Source: Planctomycetota bacterium
GTDB lineage: Bacteria > Planctomycetota > Phycisphaerae > Phycisphaerales > UBA1924
Reading direction: 5' to 3'
Assembly: GCA_017303555.1 (NCBI GenBank)
Contig: JAFLCN010000005.1
Coordinates: 1-64,000 of the forward strand
DNA: 64,000 nucleotides
The first letter of the stretch is position 1. The number at the start of each line of letters is the position of its first letter. Positions 8,234 to 17,314 of this stretch are shown piece after piece. A program made the translations under genes and the position numbers. The notes beneath the pieces are model-generated. The model did not search any database and was not told the DNA's origin. It saw only the letters and a list, made by a program, of their open reading frames with translations.

Positions 8234-10168
8234 TCACTTTTTCACATACTCGCTGGGATCGAGCACTTCCTTGGGCGAGGTCTTCGCCAGCAGGACGAAC
8301 TCATCGATGCAGGGAGGGCAGCAGAACTCGTAGGTCTTGCCACCGATGATCCAGGTGAACTTGGGGTTGGCCTTGGTCATCGTGATGGGGCACACCTTGT
8401 CCCCGGGCTTGGGCTTCATGTCGTGCTTGGCCATCTTGCCCTTGTACTTGTCGCTCGCCGTCATCGAGCCATTGGCCTTGATGTCGGCTTCGGTGTAGAA
8501 ACCGCCGGGCGTCAGGTACAGCGCCCGCTCCTCGGCGGCATCGACACCCGCGGGCATGTCGTCGTGGCCGCCTGCAGAGTCCGAGCCTGCGTGTCCCGCG
8601 CCCGGCTGCGCGCCGTGCGGCGTCTTGGGCGTCGAGCCCGCGATCGCCGCGACCAGTTTGGCCATCCGTTCCTCGTCCTTGAGCCCGTCCCAGCGCAGCG
8701 CGCAGTCCCCGTCACAGAAGCCGACCGTCTGCCCCTTAAAGTCGCGGGTGTGAAAGGCGTTGACGGTGTCGCCGGTCATCGGGCAGACCTTGTTCACGGG
8801 CGCTGCACCCATCGCGCCCTTCTCGACCGTGAACGTGAAGGGGACGGTCAGGACCTGCTCTTTCTCCGCCGTGCCCACGTTGAACTGGCCCCAGGCCTTG
8901 TAGGTGCCCGGCTCCTTGAAATGGGCCTCGAAGTCCACCTTGGGTCCGCCGGTCTGGGCCGTCGCCTTCGGCGCATCGTGGCCGTGGTCCGCGCCCCCCG
9001 CGTGGTCGTCCTTCTTCGCGTCGTCATCGTGCCCACCGCCCGCGCCATGAGCATCGTGGCTTGCTGCGGCGTGCTCCCCGCCCTCGTGCGGATGGGCGTG
9101 GACGAACTGCGTGCCGTCCTGGCTGATGATGACCAGGTGCCCCATCGCGCCCAGGTACGGGCGGAGCGTGGTCACGGGCTTGCCGTTCTTGGTGATCGTG
9201 AAGGACATGTGGGCCTTGCCGCCCGCCTTGATCGCCCCTTCGGTGTCCAGCGCGACCGTGAACCCGTCGATGGTCTTGGGCTTGTCGGCATCGACCGTCA
9301 GCGGCACGGCGGCCTTGGATGTTCCCGTCGCCGTGACCTTCACCGGCACCACCTGCTGCGGCGAGCCCTTGGGCGTGAAGTCAAAGTACAACGTGTACTC
9401 GCCACCGGTCGGGAAGGTGATGGGCAGGGCGAACGCACCGTCAGCGCGTCGCGTCGGGTGCTCATGTTCGAACCACGAGAGGTCCTTGCTCACGATGAGC
9501 AGGTGCAGCACCTTCTCGTGGACCGTCTCCAGATCCTTGACCGCAGCGCCTTTGGCGTCCTTGAGCGTGAAGACCATCGGCACGGGCTTGCCCGCCTCGA
9601 TGGCCTTGCCGCCTTCACCGGCGACCGCGACCGAGTGCGTCACCAGCGCGGCCTCCGCGCCGTGGGCATGGTCATGCCCGTCGGCCATCGCGGGCGCGAG
9701 GGCCGCGACCTTGGCCGCCGCCGCCTTGACGGGCGCGAACGCCGTCTTGCTCTTGGCGAGATCGCCTCCATCGGCGATGTTGTGCAGGTTGTCCGCCGTC
9801 TCGGCGAGTTCCTTGCCGGCGGCGTTGATCTCCTTGACCTTCTCGCGCGGCACGCCGCTCTCCTTGGCGAGCGCCAGCGCCCCGAGTGTCTTGGCAAGCG
9901 TGGCGACGGCGTTGGCTTTGTCGGAGACGCCCGCGACCGATCCTCCCGCAAGGGTCGAATCCATCGCCTTCACATCAGCGGCGATGCGCTGGGCCGCATC
10001 GGCGAAGGACCCCGCCTTGGCGACCTCGCCGTGGCTGTGCCCGTCATCTTTGTGGCCGGGTTGAGCATCCGAACCGTGACTGTGCTGGGCAAGTGCGTTC
10101 GGCGCAGTTGAGAGCGTGAGTCCGGACACCAACAGCAGGGACAGGACCGAGAGGCGTGGACGATTCAT
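8234..10168 (-). CDS. Exported His-rich protein with two Cys metal-binding modules
   Basis: 644 residues with a signal peptide ending NALAQHSHG. A His-rich start is followed by an Ala/Lys-rich helical region (about 45-165), two YtkA/FixH-like beta domains (about 180-290 and 300-345), a long His/Asp-rich linker (HDAHGAGGGHDDDAKKDDH), then two YHS/TRASH-like modules: KVCPMTGDTV..GFCDGDC and C-terminal KVCPITMTKA..EFCCPPC. It shares this module with the next gene downstream. The start has AAGGAG, and the ATG overlaps the RND pump stop by four bases, implying translational coupling. Probable periplasmic copper-binding protein; the combination was not recognised as a named family. Confidence 0.7.
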   Translation of the reverse strand: MNRPRLSVLSLLLVSGLTLSTAPNALAQHSHGSDAQPGHKDDGHSHGEVAKAGSFADAAQRIAADVKAMDSTLAGGSVAGVSDKANAVATLAKTLGALALAKESGVPREKVKEINAAGKELAETADNLHNIADGGDLAKSKTAFAPVKAAAAKVAALAPAMADGHDHAHGAEAALVTHSVAVAGEGGKAIEAGKPVPMVFTLKDAKGAAVKDLETVHEKVLHLLIVSKDLSWFEHEHPTRRADGAFALPITFPTGGEYTLYFDFTPKGSPQQVVPVKVTATGTSKAAVPLTVDADKPKTIDGFTVALDTEGAIKAGGKAHMSFTITKNGKPVTTLRPYLGAMGHLVIISQDGTQFVHAHPHEGGEHAAASHDAHGAGGGHDDDAKKDDHAGGADHGHDAPKATAQTGGPKVDFEAHFKEPGTYKAWGQFNVGTAEKEQVLTVPFTFTVEKGAMGAAPVNKVCPMTGDTVNAFHTRDFKGQTVGFCDGDCALRWDGLKDEERMAKLVAAIAGSTPKTPHGAQPGAGHAGSDSAGGHDDMPAGVDAAEERALYLTPGGFYTEADIKANGSMTASDKYKGKMAKHDMKPKPGDKVCPITMTKANPKFTWIIGGKTYEFCCPPCIDEFVLLAKTSPKEVLDPSEYVKK

Positions 10169-13100
10169 TGCTGAACTCCTTGATCTGAGGCCGCAGGGCG
10201 GCCAGATTCGGGTGACGCAGAGGCGGACGCGTTTCCACGATCGCTCGCCCCTGCTGGTATGGCGACGGTGGACTTGGTTGAACTCTGAGCGGTGATTGGA
10301 TCGGAGTGGCTTGGTGGGAGTGGCCCATGCTTCTCGGCATGCTCTTTCGCCAACCGTTCCGCAGCCGTCTTGCCGAACCGATAGAAGATCGCCGGTGTGA
10401 CGAAGAAGTCGAGCAGCGTGCTGGTGATGAGGCCGCCGAGGATCACGACGGCGACCGGATACAGGATCTCCTTACCCGGCTCGCCCTTGCTGAGCACCAG
10501 CGGGATCAGGCCCAGGCCCGCCGTGACAGCGGTCATGAGCACGGGGGCGACGCGCTCCTGGCTGCCCCGGATGATGAGGTCCTTGCTCCAGGTCTGCCGC
10601 TCCTCGGTCATCAGGTGGATGTAGTGGCTGACCATCAGCACACCGTTGCGGGTGGCGATGCCCGTGAGACTAATAAAGCCCACCAGCGAGGCGACGCTGA
10701 ACGGCTCGCGGGTGATCGCGAGCGCCGTCACGCTGCCGATGAGCGCGAAGGGCACGTTGAGCATGATCTGGGCCGCCACCATGCCGGAGCGGTAGTGCGT
10801 GAAGAGGATGACGAAGATGGCGATGAGCGATCCCGCACCCAGCACGAGCAGCAGCCGTGTGGACTCCTGCTGCGCCTCGTACAGCCCGCCGTACTGGATC
10901 GTGTAGCCCTGGGGCAGCGGCACGTCCATGGCGATGGACTTCTTGATCTCCTCGACGGTCGAGCCCAGGTCCCGCCCGCGGACGTTGGCGGAGACGACGA
11001 TGCGGCGTCGCAGGCTCTCGCGCTGGACCTCGTTAGGACCGAGTTTCTCTACGATCTCGGCAACGTCCTGCACGAGCACGATCGCCCCCGTGGGCGAGAC
11101 GAGCCGCACCAGCCCCAGCGCCGCCGGATCGGTCCGGTGATGGTCGTCGAGTGTCAGCGTGATGTCGAAGACCTTCAGGCCGTCGAGCACCTGGCCCACG
11201 ACCTTGCCCTTGGTGGCGGTCTCCATCGCGTCGGTGAGCGACTGCGGCGTGAAGCCGACACGGGCCGCCGCCTCGCGGTTGACGCTGATGTGCAGCTGCG
11301 GCACGAGCACTTGCTGCTCGACCTGCAGGTCGGCGACGCCGGGGATGCCCTCCATCGCCGCCTTGGTCTGGTCGGCGAGTGTGCGGAGCGTGCCGAGGTC
11401 GTCGCCAAAGATCTTGATGGCGACCTGGGCGCGGACACCCGAGAGCAAGTGCTCGATGCGGTGGCTGATGGGTTGGCCGATGCCTGTCGCCACGCCGGGG
11501 AACGCCGCGAGCTTCTCCTCGATCATCGTGAAGACTTGCTCGCGGGGAAGGATGTCCCTGACCGGCGGCGGCCTGCGACCGGCGGCCGTCGTGTGCTTGT
11601 CAGGGTTCTTCGCTTCTTCCTTGGTCCAGAAGTCCACCTCGATCTCGCTGGCGTTGACACCCAGCGCGTGCTCGTCCTGCTCGGCGCGGCCGGTGCGGCG
11701 CGCCGTGCTCTTCACTTGCGGGATGGACAGGATCATCTCCTCGGCCTTGGTGCCGAGCTTGTTGGACTCCTCGAGCGAGATGCCCGGTTGCTGCATGAAG
11801 GAGACGACTGCGGTGCCCTCGTTAAAGGGCGGCAGGAACTCCGAGCCCAGCCGCGTGACCATGAACAGCGCCGCCACAACCAGCGCGCCCAGCGTGCCCA
11901 GCACCGCGACTGGGCGCGGCATCGAGACTGAGTACGATTTGAGCGCAAGCCACTTGCAGGCGCGAAGCAGCGGGCCGTCCTTGCCGTGCTCCATACGTTT
12001 GATGCCGGGGAGCAGGTAGTACGCCAGCACGGGCGTGACGGTGAGTGCCACCAGCAGCGATGCGAAGATGCTCACGATGTACGCCGTGGCGAGCGGCGCG
12101 AACAGTCGTCCCTCGATGCCCGGGAGGAAGAACGTGGGCAGGAACACGAGGTTGACGATAACCGTGCCGAGGATGATCGGGTTGCGGATTTCGCTCGAAG
12201 CGTCGAAGACAATCTGTGCGATCGGCTTGGGCGATACAGCGCGGCGGTTTTCGCCCAGGCGGCGGTAGACGTTCTCGACGTCCACGACCGCGTCGTCAAC
12301 CAGTTCACCGATGGCGACCGCCAGCCCACCCAGCGTCATGGTGTTGACGCTCAAGCCCAGCCAGTGGAAGACCAGGAATGTCGTGATGATCGAGAGCGGG
12401 AGCGCCGTGAGCGTGACGATGGTCGTTCGAACGTTCATGAGGAACAAGATCAGAACGATGATGACCAGAATCGCACCATCGCGCAGCGCCTCGACGACGT
12501 TCCCGATGGCCGAGTTGATGAAGTGCTCCTGCCGGAACACGTCGGCATTGATCTCGATACCAGCGGGAAGCGTCGGGCGAATCTGCTGCAGCGTCCGATC
12601 GAGCGCCCTTGTGAGCGTGATCGTGTCCGCGCCGGGCTGCTTTTGAATCGCCATGATGACGGCGGGCGTGCCGTTGTCCGAACCGTCGCCGCGCTTGATC
12701 GTGGGACCCGCTTCGATGACCTCCGCCACGTCGCGCACCAGGACTGCCCGCGGCGGGCTGGCATGGTCGCCAGGCCTTGTGGCGACCAGCGACATGGCGA
12801 TGTCATCAGCGTTCTGCACCCGGCCGAGGTTCCGAACCACAAGTTCCTGCGCGCCGCTGACAACAAAGCCACCCCCAGTGTTCTGGTTGGCTGCGGCGAG
12901 CGCTCGCTCGACATCCTCGATGGTGAGGTCGTAGAGCCTGAGCTTGTCCGGATCAACTTGGACACGATACTGCTTGAGGTCGCCGCCCATCGCCGTGACT
13001 TGAGCGATTCCGGGGATCGACAGAATGGCTGGACGGAGCGTGAACTCGGCGACCGTGCGCACCTCCATCGGGGAGAGCGTCCTACTCGAGACGCTGATCA

Positions 13101-13521
13101 GGGCGATTTCGCCCATGATGCTGGTCGCGGGCGTCATGACCGGTACGACGCCAGGCGGCAACTTCTCCGAGATGGTGCCCATCCGCTCGCTGACGACTTG
13201 GCGGTTGTATTTGAGGTCCGTACCCCACTGGAACTCGACGAACACGATCGAGAGCCCGAGCGAGGACACGCTCCGGACTCGCTCGACGCCCGGAGAGCCG
13301 TTGACGGCGGTCTCAATGTTGTACGTGACCTGGGCCTCGACCTCCTCGGGCGCAAGCCCGGCGGCCTCGGTCATGATGGTCACGACCGGACGGTTGAGGT
13401 CGGGCAGGACGTCCGTTGGTGTCCGCAGCGTCACGTACATTCCGTAAACGGAGACGAGCAACGCGGCGATCAGCACCAGCACGCGGTTATTCAAGGATGA
13501 TCGGATGATCCAGTTGAGCAC
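10165..13521 (-). CDS. Heavy-metal RND efflux pump, CusA/CzcA family
   Basis: 1,118 residues, slightly longer than the usual ~1,040 because of a polar C-terminal extension. It has the HME family layout: TM1 (NRVLVLIAALLVSVYGMY), LPDLNRPVVTIMTEAAGL, a large periplasmic domain, TM4 with AIGELVDDAVVDVENVYRRL, and a second half with TRNGVLMVSHYIHL. TM4 carries the acidic residues used for proton coupling. Family knowledge: such pumps move Cu/Ag or Zn/Co/Cd across the envelope with the adaptor and channel encoded here. CsoR context favours Cu/Ag. The start is GTG. It follows the adaptor by 48 bases and overlaps the next gene. Confidence 0.92.
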   Translation of the reverse strand: MLNWIIRSSLNNRVLVLIAALLVSVYGMYVTLRTPTDVLPDLNRPVVTIMTEAAGLAPEEVEAQVTYNIETAVNGSPGVERVRSVSSLGLSIVFVEFQWGTDLKYNRQVVSERMGTISEKLPPGVVPVMTPATSIMGEIALISVSSRTLSPMEVRTVAEFTLRPAILSIPGIAQVTAMGGDLKQYRVQVDPDKLRLYDLTIEDVERALAAANQNTGGGFVVSGAQELVVRNLGRVQNADDIAMSLVATRPGDHASPPRAVLVRDVAEVIEAGPTIKRGDGSDNGTPAVIMAIQKQPGADTITLTRALDRTLQQIRPTLPAGIEINADVFRQEHFINSAIGNVVEALRDGAILVIIVLILFLMNVRTTIVTLTALPLSIITTFLVFHWLGLSVNTMTLGGLAVAIGELVDDAVVDVENVYRRLGENRRAVSPKPIAQIVFDASSEIRNPIILGTVIVNLVFLPTFFLPGIEGRLFAPLATAYIVSIFASLLVALTVTPVLAYYLLPGIKRMEHGKDGPLLRACKWLALKSYSVSMPRPVAVLGTLGALVVAALFMVTRLGSEFLPPFNEGTAVVSFMQQPGISLEESNKLGTKAEEMILSIPQVKSTARRTGRAEQDEHALGVNASEIEVDFWTKEEAKNPDKHTTAAGRRPPPVRDILPREQVFTMIEEKLAAFPGVATGIGQPISHRIEHLLSGVRAQVAIKIFGDDLGTLRTLADQTKAAMEGIPGVADLQVEQQVLVPQLHISVNREAAARVGFTPQSLTDAMETATKGKVVGQVLDGLKVFDITLTLDDHHRTDPAALGLVRLVSPTGAIVLVQDVAEIVEKLGPNEVQRESLRRRIVVSANVRGRDLGSTVEEIKKSIAMDVPLPQGYTIQYGGLYEAQQESTRLLLVLGAGSLIAIFVILFTHYRSGMVAAQIMLNVPFALIGSVTALAITREPFSVASLVGFISLTGIATRNGVLMVSHYIHLMTEERQTWSKDLIIRGSQERVAPVLMTAVTAGLGLIPLVLSKGEPGKEILYPVAVVILGGLITSTLLDFFVTPAIFYRFGKTAAERLAKEHAEKHGPLPPSHSDPITAQSSTKSTVAIPAGASDRGNASASASPESGRPAASDQGVQQ

Positions 13522-13569
13522 GGGGAGGTTCCTCGATTGGCTGTCGGGCGTTGAGCGTGGACGGTGTGA

Positions 13570-14943
13570 TCAGTGCGAGTGGCCGTGGCCGTCACCAGAC
13601 TTGGCAGGCTCAGCGACGGGTTCGGGAGCGCCGGGCACGAATCCACGGAGCTGCGACAGGCTGAACGCGCCGCTAGCGGCCACGACATCGCCGGGCACGA
13701 GACCCTTGACAATCTCGGTGACCCGGTCATCACGCACGCCGACGGCGACGTCGCGTTTCTTGAAGACCTCATTCTCCCCCTTGCCCTCGCGCACGAACAC
13801 GTACTGCATCGGGCCTTCCTTCACGACCGCCGACGCAGGCACCACGACTGCGCCGTCGTTTGTCGAAAGCACCACGCTCAGGTCTACGAACTGTCCTTGT
13901 CGCAGCAGCCCCTGCGGGTTTTCAACGTCGATGATGACGTGCGCGGTGCGCTTGGACGCATCGATCACGGGGCTGAGGAACCGAACAACCCCTTCGGCAA
14001 CAACCTCGCTCGCGGCTGCCACACCTCTGCGGACCCGTACCTTTGCGTTCGGCGCTGCCTCCACTCGCGAGAGCAGGCCTTCGGGCAGTTCTCCCTCGAT
14101 CTGCACCCGCGAGAAGTCTCCGATGCTCACGATGGGACTTCCAGCGCCGACGCCCTCACCGATCACTGCCGTTCGGTTCACGACCACGCCGTCTAACGTG
14201 GCGAGGAGGCGGATAACACCCGTTGCGTCAGTGCCGGCTCCAGCTGGGAGCGTCGCGCGGAGGGCCTCGACGGACGCCCGCGTGGCCTCGATCTGACGAC
14301 GCAAGGACTCGGCGTCGGTCCTTGCCTGTTCGAGGGAGACCTTGCGGAGTGATGCGTCCGCACGCAACCTGATCGCCTCGGCCCGGCGTTGTGCCAGCAA
14401 GTTGGCCGACACGCTCTCGCCGGCGGACACCAACCGATCCACCTCCGACTCGGCGAGAGCCGCGCTCTGTTCGGACGCAGGAGCCTCGATCTCGATCGAT
14501 GCGATCTGCGACATCGCCCGCCTTTGTTCGGCGCTAAGCCGCTCGGCCTCCGACTCCAGCCGCCGGACCTCGAACAAGGCCCGGGCCAGTTCCGGTGACT
14601 CGACCTCAGAGATCAGATCACCCTTGCGCACACGGTCGCCGGGTTGCACCCTAATCAAGCGGACGACACCCGCGTAGGTGGATGAGACAACGGCAAGCGC
14701 CCCGGGCTGGGCGCGGACCATGCCGGTGAGACGGACGACGTCCTCGACGTTGCCAAAGTCCACCTCGGCGGTCTTGAGCCCGATGGCGAACGCGGTCGCT
14801 TCGGTGACCTTCTTGGGGGCGTTAGGGTCAAACGTCGCGCCCGTGGGCTTGCCGTGACCTTCGTGGGCGTACACAGGAATCAGAATGGCGGCGGTCGCGA
14901 GCGCCAGGGCGCTCGCTCCCAGAACCGCGCGGGAGCGGATCAT
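13570..14943 (-). CDS. RND membrane-fusion protein, CusB/CzcB type
   Basis: 457 residues. Signal peptide (MIRSRAVLGASALALATAAI) followed by a His-rich mature start (HEGHGKP). Lipoyl half-motif around VVSSTYAGVVRLIRVQPGDRVRKGDLI, a long coiled-coil hairpin (about 120-215), the second lipoyl half (LLATLDGVVVNRTAVIGEGV), then beta-barrel and membrane-proximal domains (QGLLRQGQFVDLSVVL). It ends in HGHSH, a likely metal-binding tail. It links the RND pump to the outer-membrane channel. The start has GGAG seven bases upstream. It lies 141 bases below the first gene of the unit. Confidence 0.9.
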   Translation of the reverse strand: MIRSRAVLGASALALATAAILIPVYAHEGHGKPTGATFDPNAPKKVTEATAFAIGLKTAEVDFGNVEDVVRLTGMVRAQPGALAVVSSTYAGVVRLIRVQPGDRVRKGDLISEVESPELARALFEVRRLESEAERLSAEQRRAMSQIASIEIEAPASEQSAALAESEVDRLVSAGESVSANLLAQRRAEAIRLRADASLRKVSLEQARTDAESLRRQIEATRASVEALRATLPAGAGTDATGVIRLLATLDGVVVNRTAVIGEGVGAGSPIVSIGDFSRVQIEGELPEGLLSRVEAAPNAKVRVRRGVAAASEVVAEGVVRFLSPVIDASKRTAHVIIDVENPQGLLRQGQFVDLSVVLSTNDGAVVVPASAVVKEGPMQYVFVREGKGENEVFKKRDVAVGVRDDRVTEIVKGLVPGDVVAASGAFSLSQLRGFVPGAPEPVAEPAKSGDGHGHSH

Positions 14944-15084
14944 GAGCGATCTCCATGAGAGAATGGGTAACCGAGATGTGGGGGGAATGCTCTGGCCCGT
15001 CGCAATGCGAACAGGGTCATGGGCGCGACGAGACCCGCCGCATGTCGAGTTTCGCCCGACAACGGCTAGTCATGGGTCGCAGTG

Positions 15085-15558
15085 CTACACGATGAGCGCG
15101 CAATGCATGCGCAGCAGGCTGGTCGGCGGTCGAGCACACGCCCAGACTTCGCCATTGACGAAGGTGCGGGGAAGCTCGGCAGAAGTCCAATCCGAGGTAA
15201 TCCAGTTAAGCGTCGCAAGGAGAACCGCCGTAGCGAACTCGATGGTCGGCTTCTCTCCCGACATCATCTTCGTCTGATCCTTACCGCAGGTGCAGTCGTG
15301 CGGATCGGAGCCATCATCAGGCGATGTCGGGGTTTCGTGGTGATCGCCACCGGAGCGAGCGGTCTGCGTGCCCGAGTGGTGACACCCGTGGTGATCGTGT
15401 TCGCTCGCCGTGACGTGATGGTCCCTGTCGACCACGGGAGCGGGGCCACAGGAAGTACAGGCCCTTACCCACGAATGGAAGTTGCAGCAGCAGAACGGAA
15501 CCACCAACGCCATGAGCAAGGCGATGAAGGTCCGGAATTGGGAGCTGCGGAATGGCAT
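15085..15558 (-). CDS. Exported Cys/His-rich small protein, first gene of the metal-export unit
   Basis: 157 residues. A hydrophobic N-terminus (FIALLMALVVPFCCC) looks like a signal or anchor. The middle is dense in His, Cys and Asp (DRDHHVTASEHDHHGCHH; DPHDCTCGKD). The C-terminal part has a short hydrophobic stretch and two more Cys. No family was recognised; composition and position at the head of a copper-export operon suggest a metal sponge or sensor. The ATG used lies only about ten bases below the predicted -10 element and has no visible ribosome site, so either the message is nearly leaderless or the Met at residue 16 is the true start. Confidence 0.55.
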   Translation of the reverse strand: MPFRSSQFRTFIALLMALVVPFCCCNFHSWVRACTSCGPAPVVDRDHHVTASEHDHHGCHHSGTQTARSGGDHHETPTSPDDGSDPHDCTCGKDQTKMMSGEKPTIEFATAVLLATLNWITSDWTSAELPRTFVNGEVWACARPPTSLLRMHCALIV

Positions 15559-15573
15559 ACTGTGGGGGAGTAT
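15557..15573. promoter_or_regulatory. Candidate CsoR operator (second site)
   Basis: Inverted repeat ATACT-GTGGGGG-AGTAT overlapping the -10 element and start codon of the metal-export unit. The arms are identical to those of the site at 5827-5844, and both have a G/C tract between the arms. Confidence 0.7.
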
Positions 15574-15598
15574 ATCGGCCTCCCAGGGAGTACGTCAA
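15569..15598 (-). promoter_or_regulatory. Sigma70-like promoter of the metal-export unit
   Basis: Minus-strand -35 TTGACG (15598-15593), 18-base spacer, -10 TATACT (15574-15569). One of the best consensus matches in the window. The spacer contains a second small palindrome, CTCCC-A-GGGAG. Confidence 0.65.
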
Positions 15599-15735
15599 CA
15601 GCCCATGTGAAGTTCGACAGCCCGTAAAGGATCGTCGGACGGGAGATGGCCGTCGCGTGTAAACCGGCCCTTTCAGCCATAATTTCCACATCGAACCGAT
15701 AGAAAGGGTTCGTGAGGGTTGCGGATACGGAGTTC

Positions 15736-15775
15736 GCCCTGGTTTCCTCCGGAAATCAGGGCTTTTTCTTTTTTT
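15736..15775 (+). terminator. Strong intrinsic terminator, plus orientation
   Basis: Twelve-base-pair stem with one G-U pair (15736-15747 with 15751-15762), a three-base loop, then a run of Ts broken by one C. It reads on the plus strand, but no plus-strand gene was found upstream, so its parent transcript is unknown. It may insulate the copper block from the element to the right. Confidence 0.75.
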
Positions 15776-16100
15776 GACGTGATGGCAGGGCGTTCCCGAG
15801 AGACCGATTCTCGCCAAAAAAACTGCGACTTTCGCCGTGGCGACGATAGAACCGAGCACGGGTCGGGGGTCACCTGGTCGCCTTCACCGTCGTTCCGATC
15901 GACGCTGATCCAGGGCGCTCTGAAAGCTCGGATTGCTCTTGTTGACGGATTCGGGTGGTGTTCACACCCGTATCGATCGGCGTTGCGATCAGGACGCAAT
16001 TATCCTGCGGTATGGGGTGCGCTCGGATGTCAACGCACGCAAGTGTCTCTGAGAAAACGGCGCAAGCGCGTGGGACATAGGGCAGCAGGAGCGCTGAATA
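15776..16100. other. Intergenic region left of first element
   Basis: Between the terminator and the GTG-started gene to the right. No convincing gene, tRNA or clear att duplication was seen. It ends with AGGAG nine bases before the GTG start. Confidence 0.4.
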
Positions 16101-17021
16101 GTGAACGAAAACACCGCAAATGCGTCCTTGATCACCGCCAACTACACCGTGATGTGGCAGAAAATGTACGCGTCGCTGATCGCGATCAGTCAGATGCTTA
16201 ATTTTCGCGACCAGGACTCTCTGGCGTACACGCTCGCAATTCGAGATCACGCACGGCGGATTTTTTCAGGCTCCATCACAGACCACCTTCCCGCCGGAGT
16301 GCTCGACGGCGGCGGACCGATGACCGCCAAGGCCGCTGAGAACGCGCAGGCAGTTCTAACTTTCTTGGCAAGTCTAACTCGCATCGAAAGCAAGACCTTT
16401 ACTGAATCAGCTGCAGCGGATCTCGCGAAGAGGTCCGCCGACCTGGCAGACTGGATCGAAGGTGTGCTTCGGCCCGTTTTTGGCGACGCCTGGCTTGAAA
16501 TCTCGCACACGCAGATCCACGACACTTGCGAGGCTTGGCGTCCAAGGACGAGCGAGCTCGCAGCGCGTTCGATTGTGGCAACCCGATCTGAAGGGCCGAG
16601 GGAGCTGTGGCAGCAGCAAAGCCCTCCCTCATCGCATCCGACACGCCAATCTCGTGGATCTCACTTTGTCGATGCCAAGCCCAACGAGGTCTGGCGACAG
16701 GGCTACTGGTTTTCCGCGGCGGTCAAGAAATACAGCAAGGGCAAGAGTTGCTTTCAACTTTCCCAGTTGAAACGAGAAGCTGATTCAGATCCCTCTGCGA
16801 ATTGGGTCAAACGCCGGGGGAACAATGGTCATCGGAATTACGAGGTCGGGGCGGTGTGCAGACTGCTCGCATTTCAGCAGTACGAGAAGTTCCTCAAGCA
16901 GGCGGTGGGTGACAATTTCGTCGCTCGCCGCCGCCAGCAAAGAAGAAAAACTCGTTCTGGGGCGGTTACTGGCAGCTCTGAGACGATCTCAGAAGATCCC
17001 AAACGCGCTGAGACGCTCTGA
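16101..17021 (+). CDS. Hypothetical protein at left end of element 1
   Basis: 306 residues, soluble. The GTG start is supported by AGGAG nine bases upstream. The N-terminal half is helical (WQKMYASLIAISQML; LADWIEGVLRPVFGDAW). The C-terminal half is basic (VKKYSKGKSCFQLSQLKREA and RRRQQRRKTRS) and contains a short segment resembling DNA-binding HTH spacing. No family was recognised. It stands upstream of the recombinase cassette on the same strand. Confidence 0.6.
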   Translation: MNENTANASLITANYTVMWQKMYASLIAISQMLNFRDQDSLAYTLAIRDHARRIFSGSITDHLPAGVLDGGGPMTAKAAENAQAVLTFLASLTRIESKTFTESAAADLAKRSADLADWIEGVLRPVFGDAWLEISHTQIHDTCEAWRPRTSELAARSIVATRSEGPRELWQQQSPPSSHPTRQSRGSHFVDAKPNEVWRQGYWFSAAVKKYSKGKSCFQLSQLKREADSDPSANWVKRRGNNGHRNYEVGAVCRLLAFQQYEKFLKQAVGDNFVARRRQQRRKTRSGAVTGSSETISEDPKRAETL

Positions 17022-17080
17022 GACGCGCATGGTTGCCGCGGTGACGAAACACGCAGAAAACCTGTGCGTTCAATGGGTTG

Positions 17081-17314
17081 ATGACACCCACCTTGACGCA
17101 ACCGTCCCGCGCCGCAGATCAACCGATCGCTGCATTCTCCTTCGAGATGGCGAAGATCCTCGCGGTCGGCTTCGACCGCGCTCTCTCGCGCCGCGGCGGC
17201 CGCACTCTCGCCGACTTCGAGCATCACGAATCTGCCACGCGGTTGCTTGACCGGGCCGAGCCGAGCGACCTCAGTCCTTCGAAATCGTCGCGAGACGAAG
17301 GAGGGCTGTCGTGA
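17081..17314 (+). CDS. Small protein preceding DUF2924 gene (cassette 1)
   Basis: 77 residues ending in the TGATG overlap with the DUF2924 start. The central segment (EMAKILAVGFDRALSRRGGR) resembles the central part of the small protein at the same place in the second cassette (IAAIFAEGIRRRRRQ), and both contain a later EH and TRL. No good ribosome site is visible at this ATG, so the true start may be internal (MAKILAV). Function unknown; coupling to DUF2924 suggests a constant cassette member. Confidence 0.5.
   Translation: MTPTLTQPSRAADQPIAAFSFEMAKILAVGFDRALSRRGGRTLADFEHHESATRLLDRAEPSDLSPSKSSRDEGGLS

Noticed and set aside
15600-15735. Possible tRNA or tRNA remnant upstream of the plus-strand terminator
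   Set aside because: A GGGTTCG-like stretch is present, but no cloverleaf with acceptor and anticodon stems could be built.
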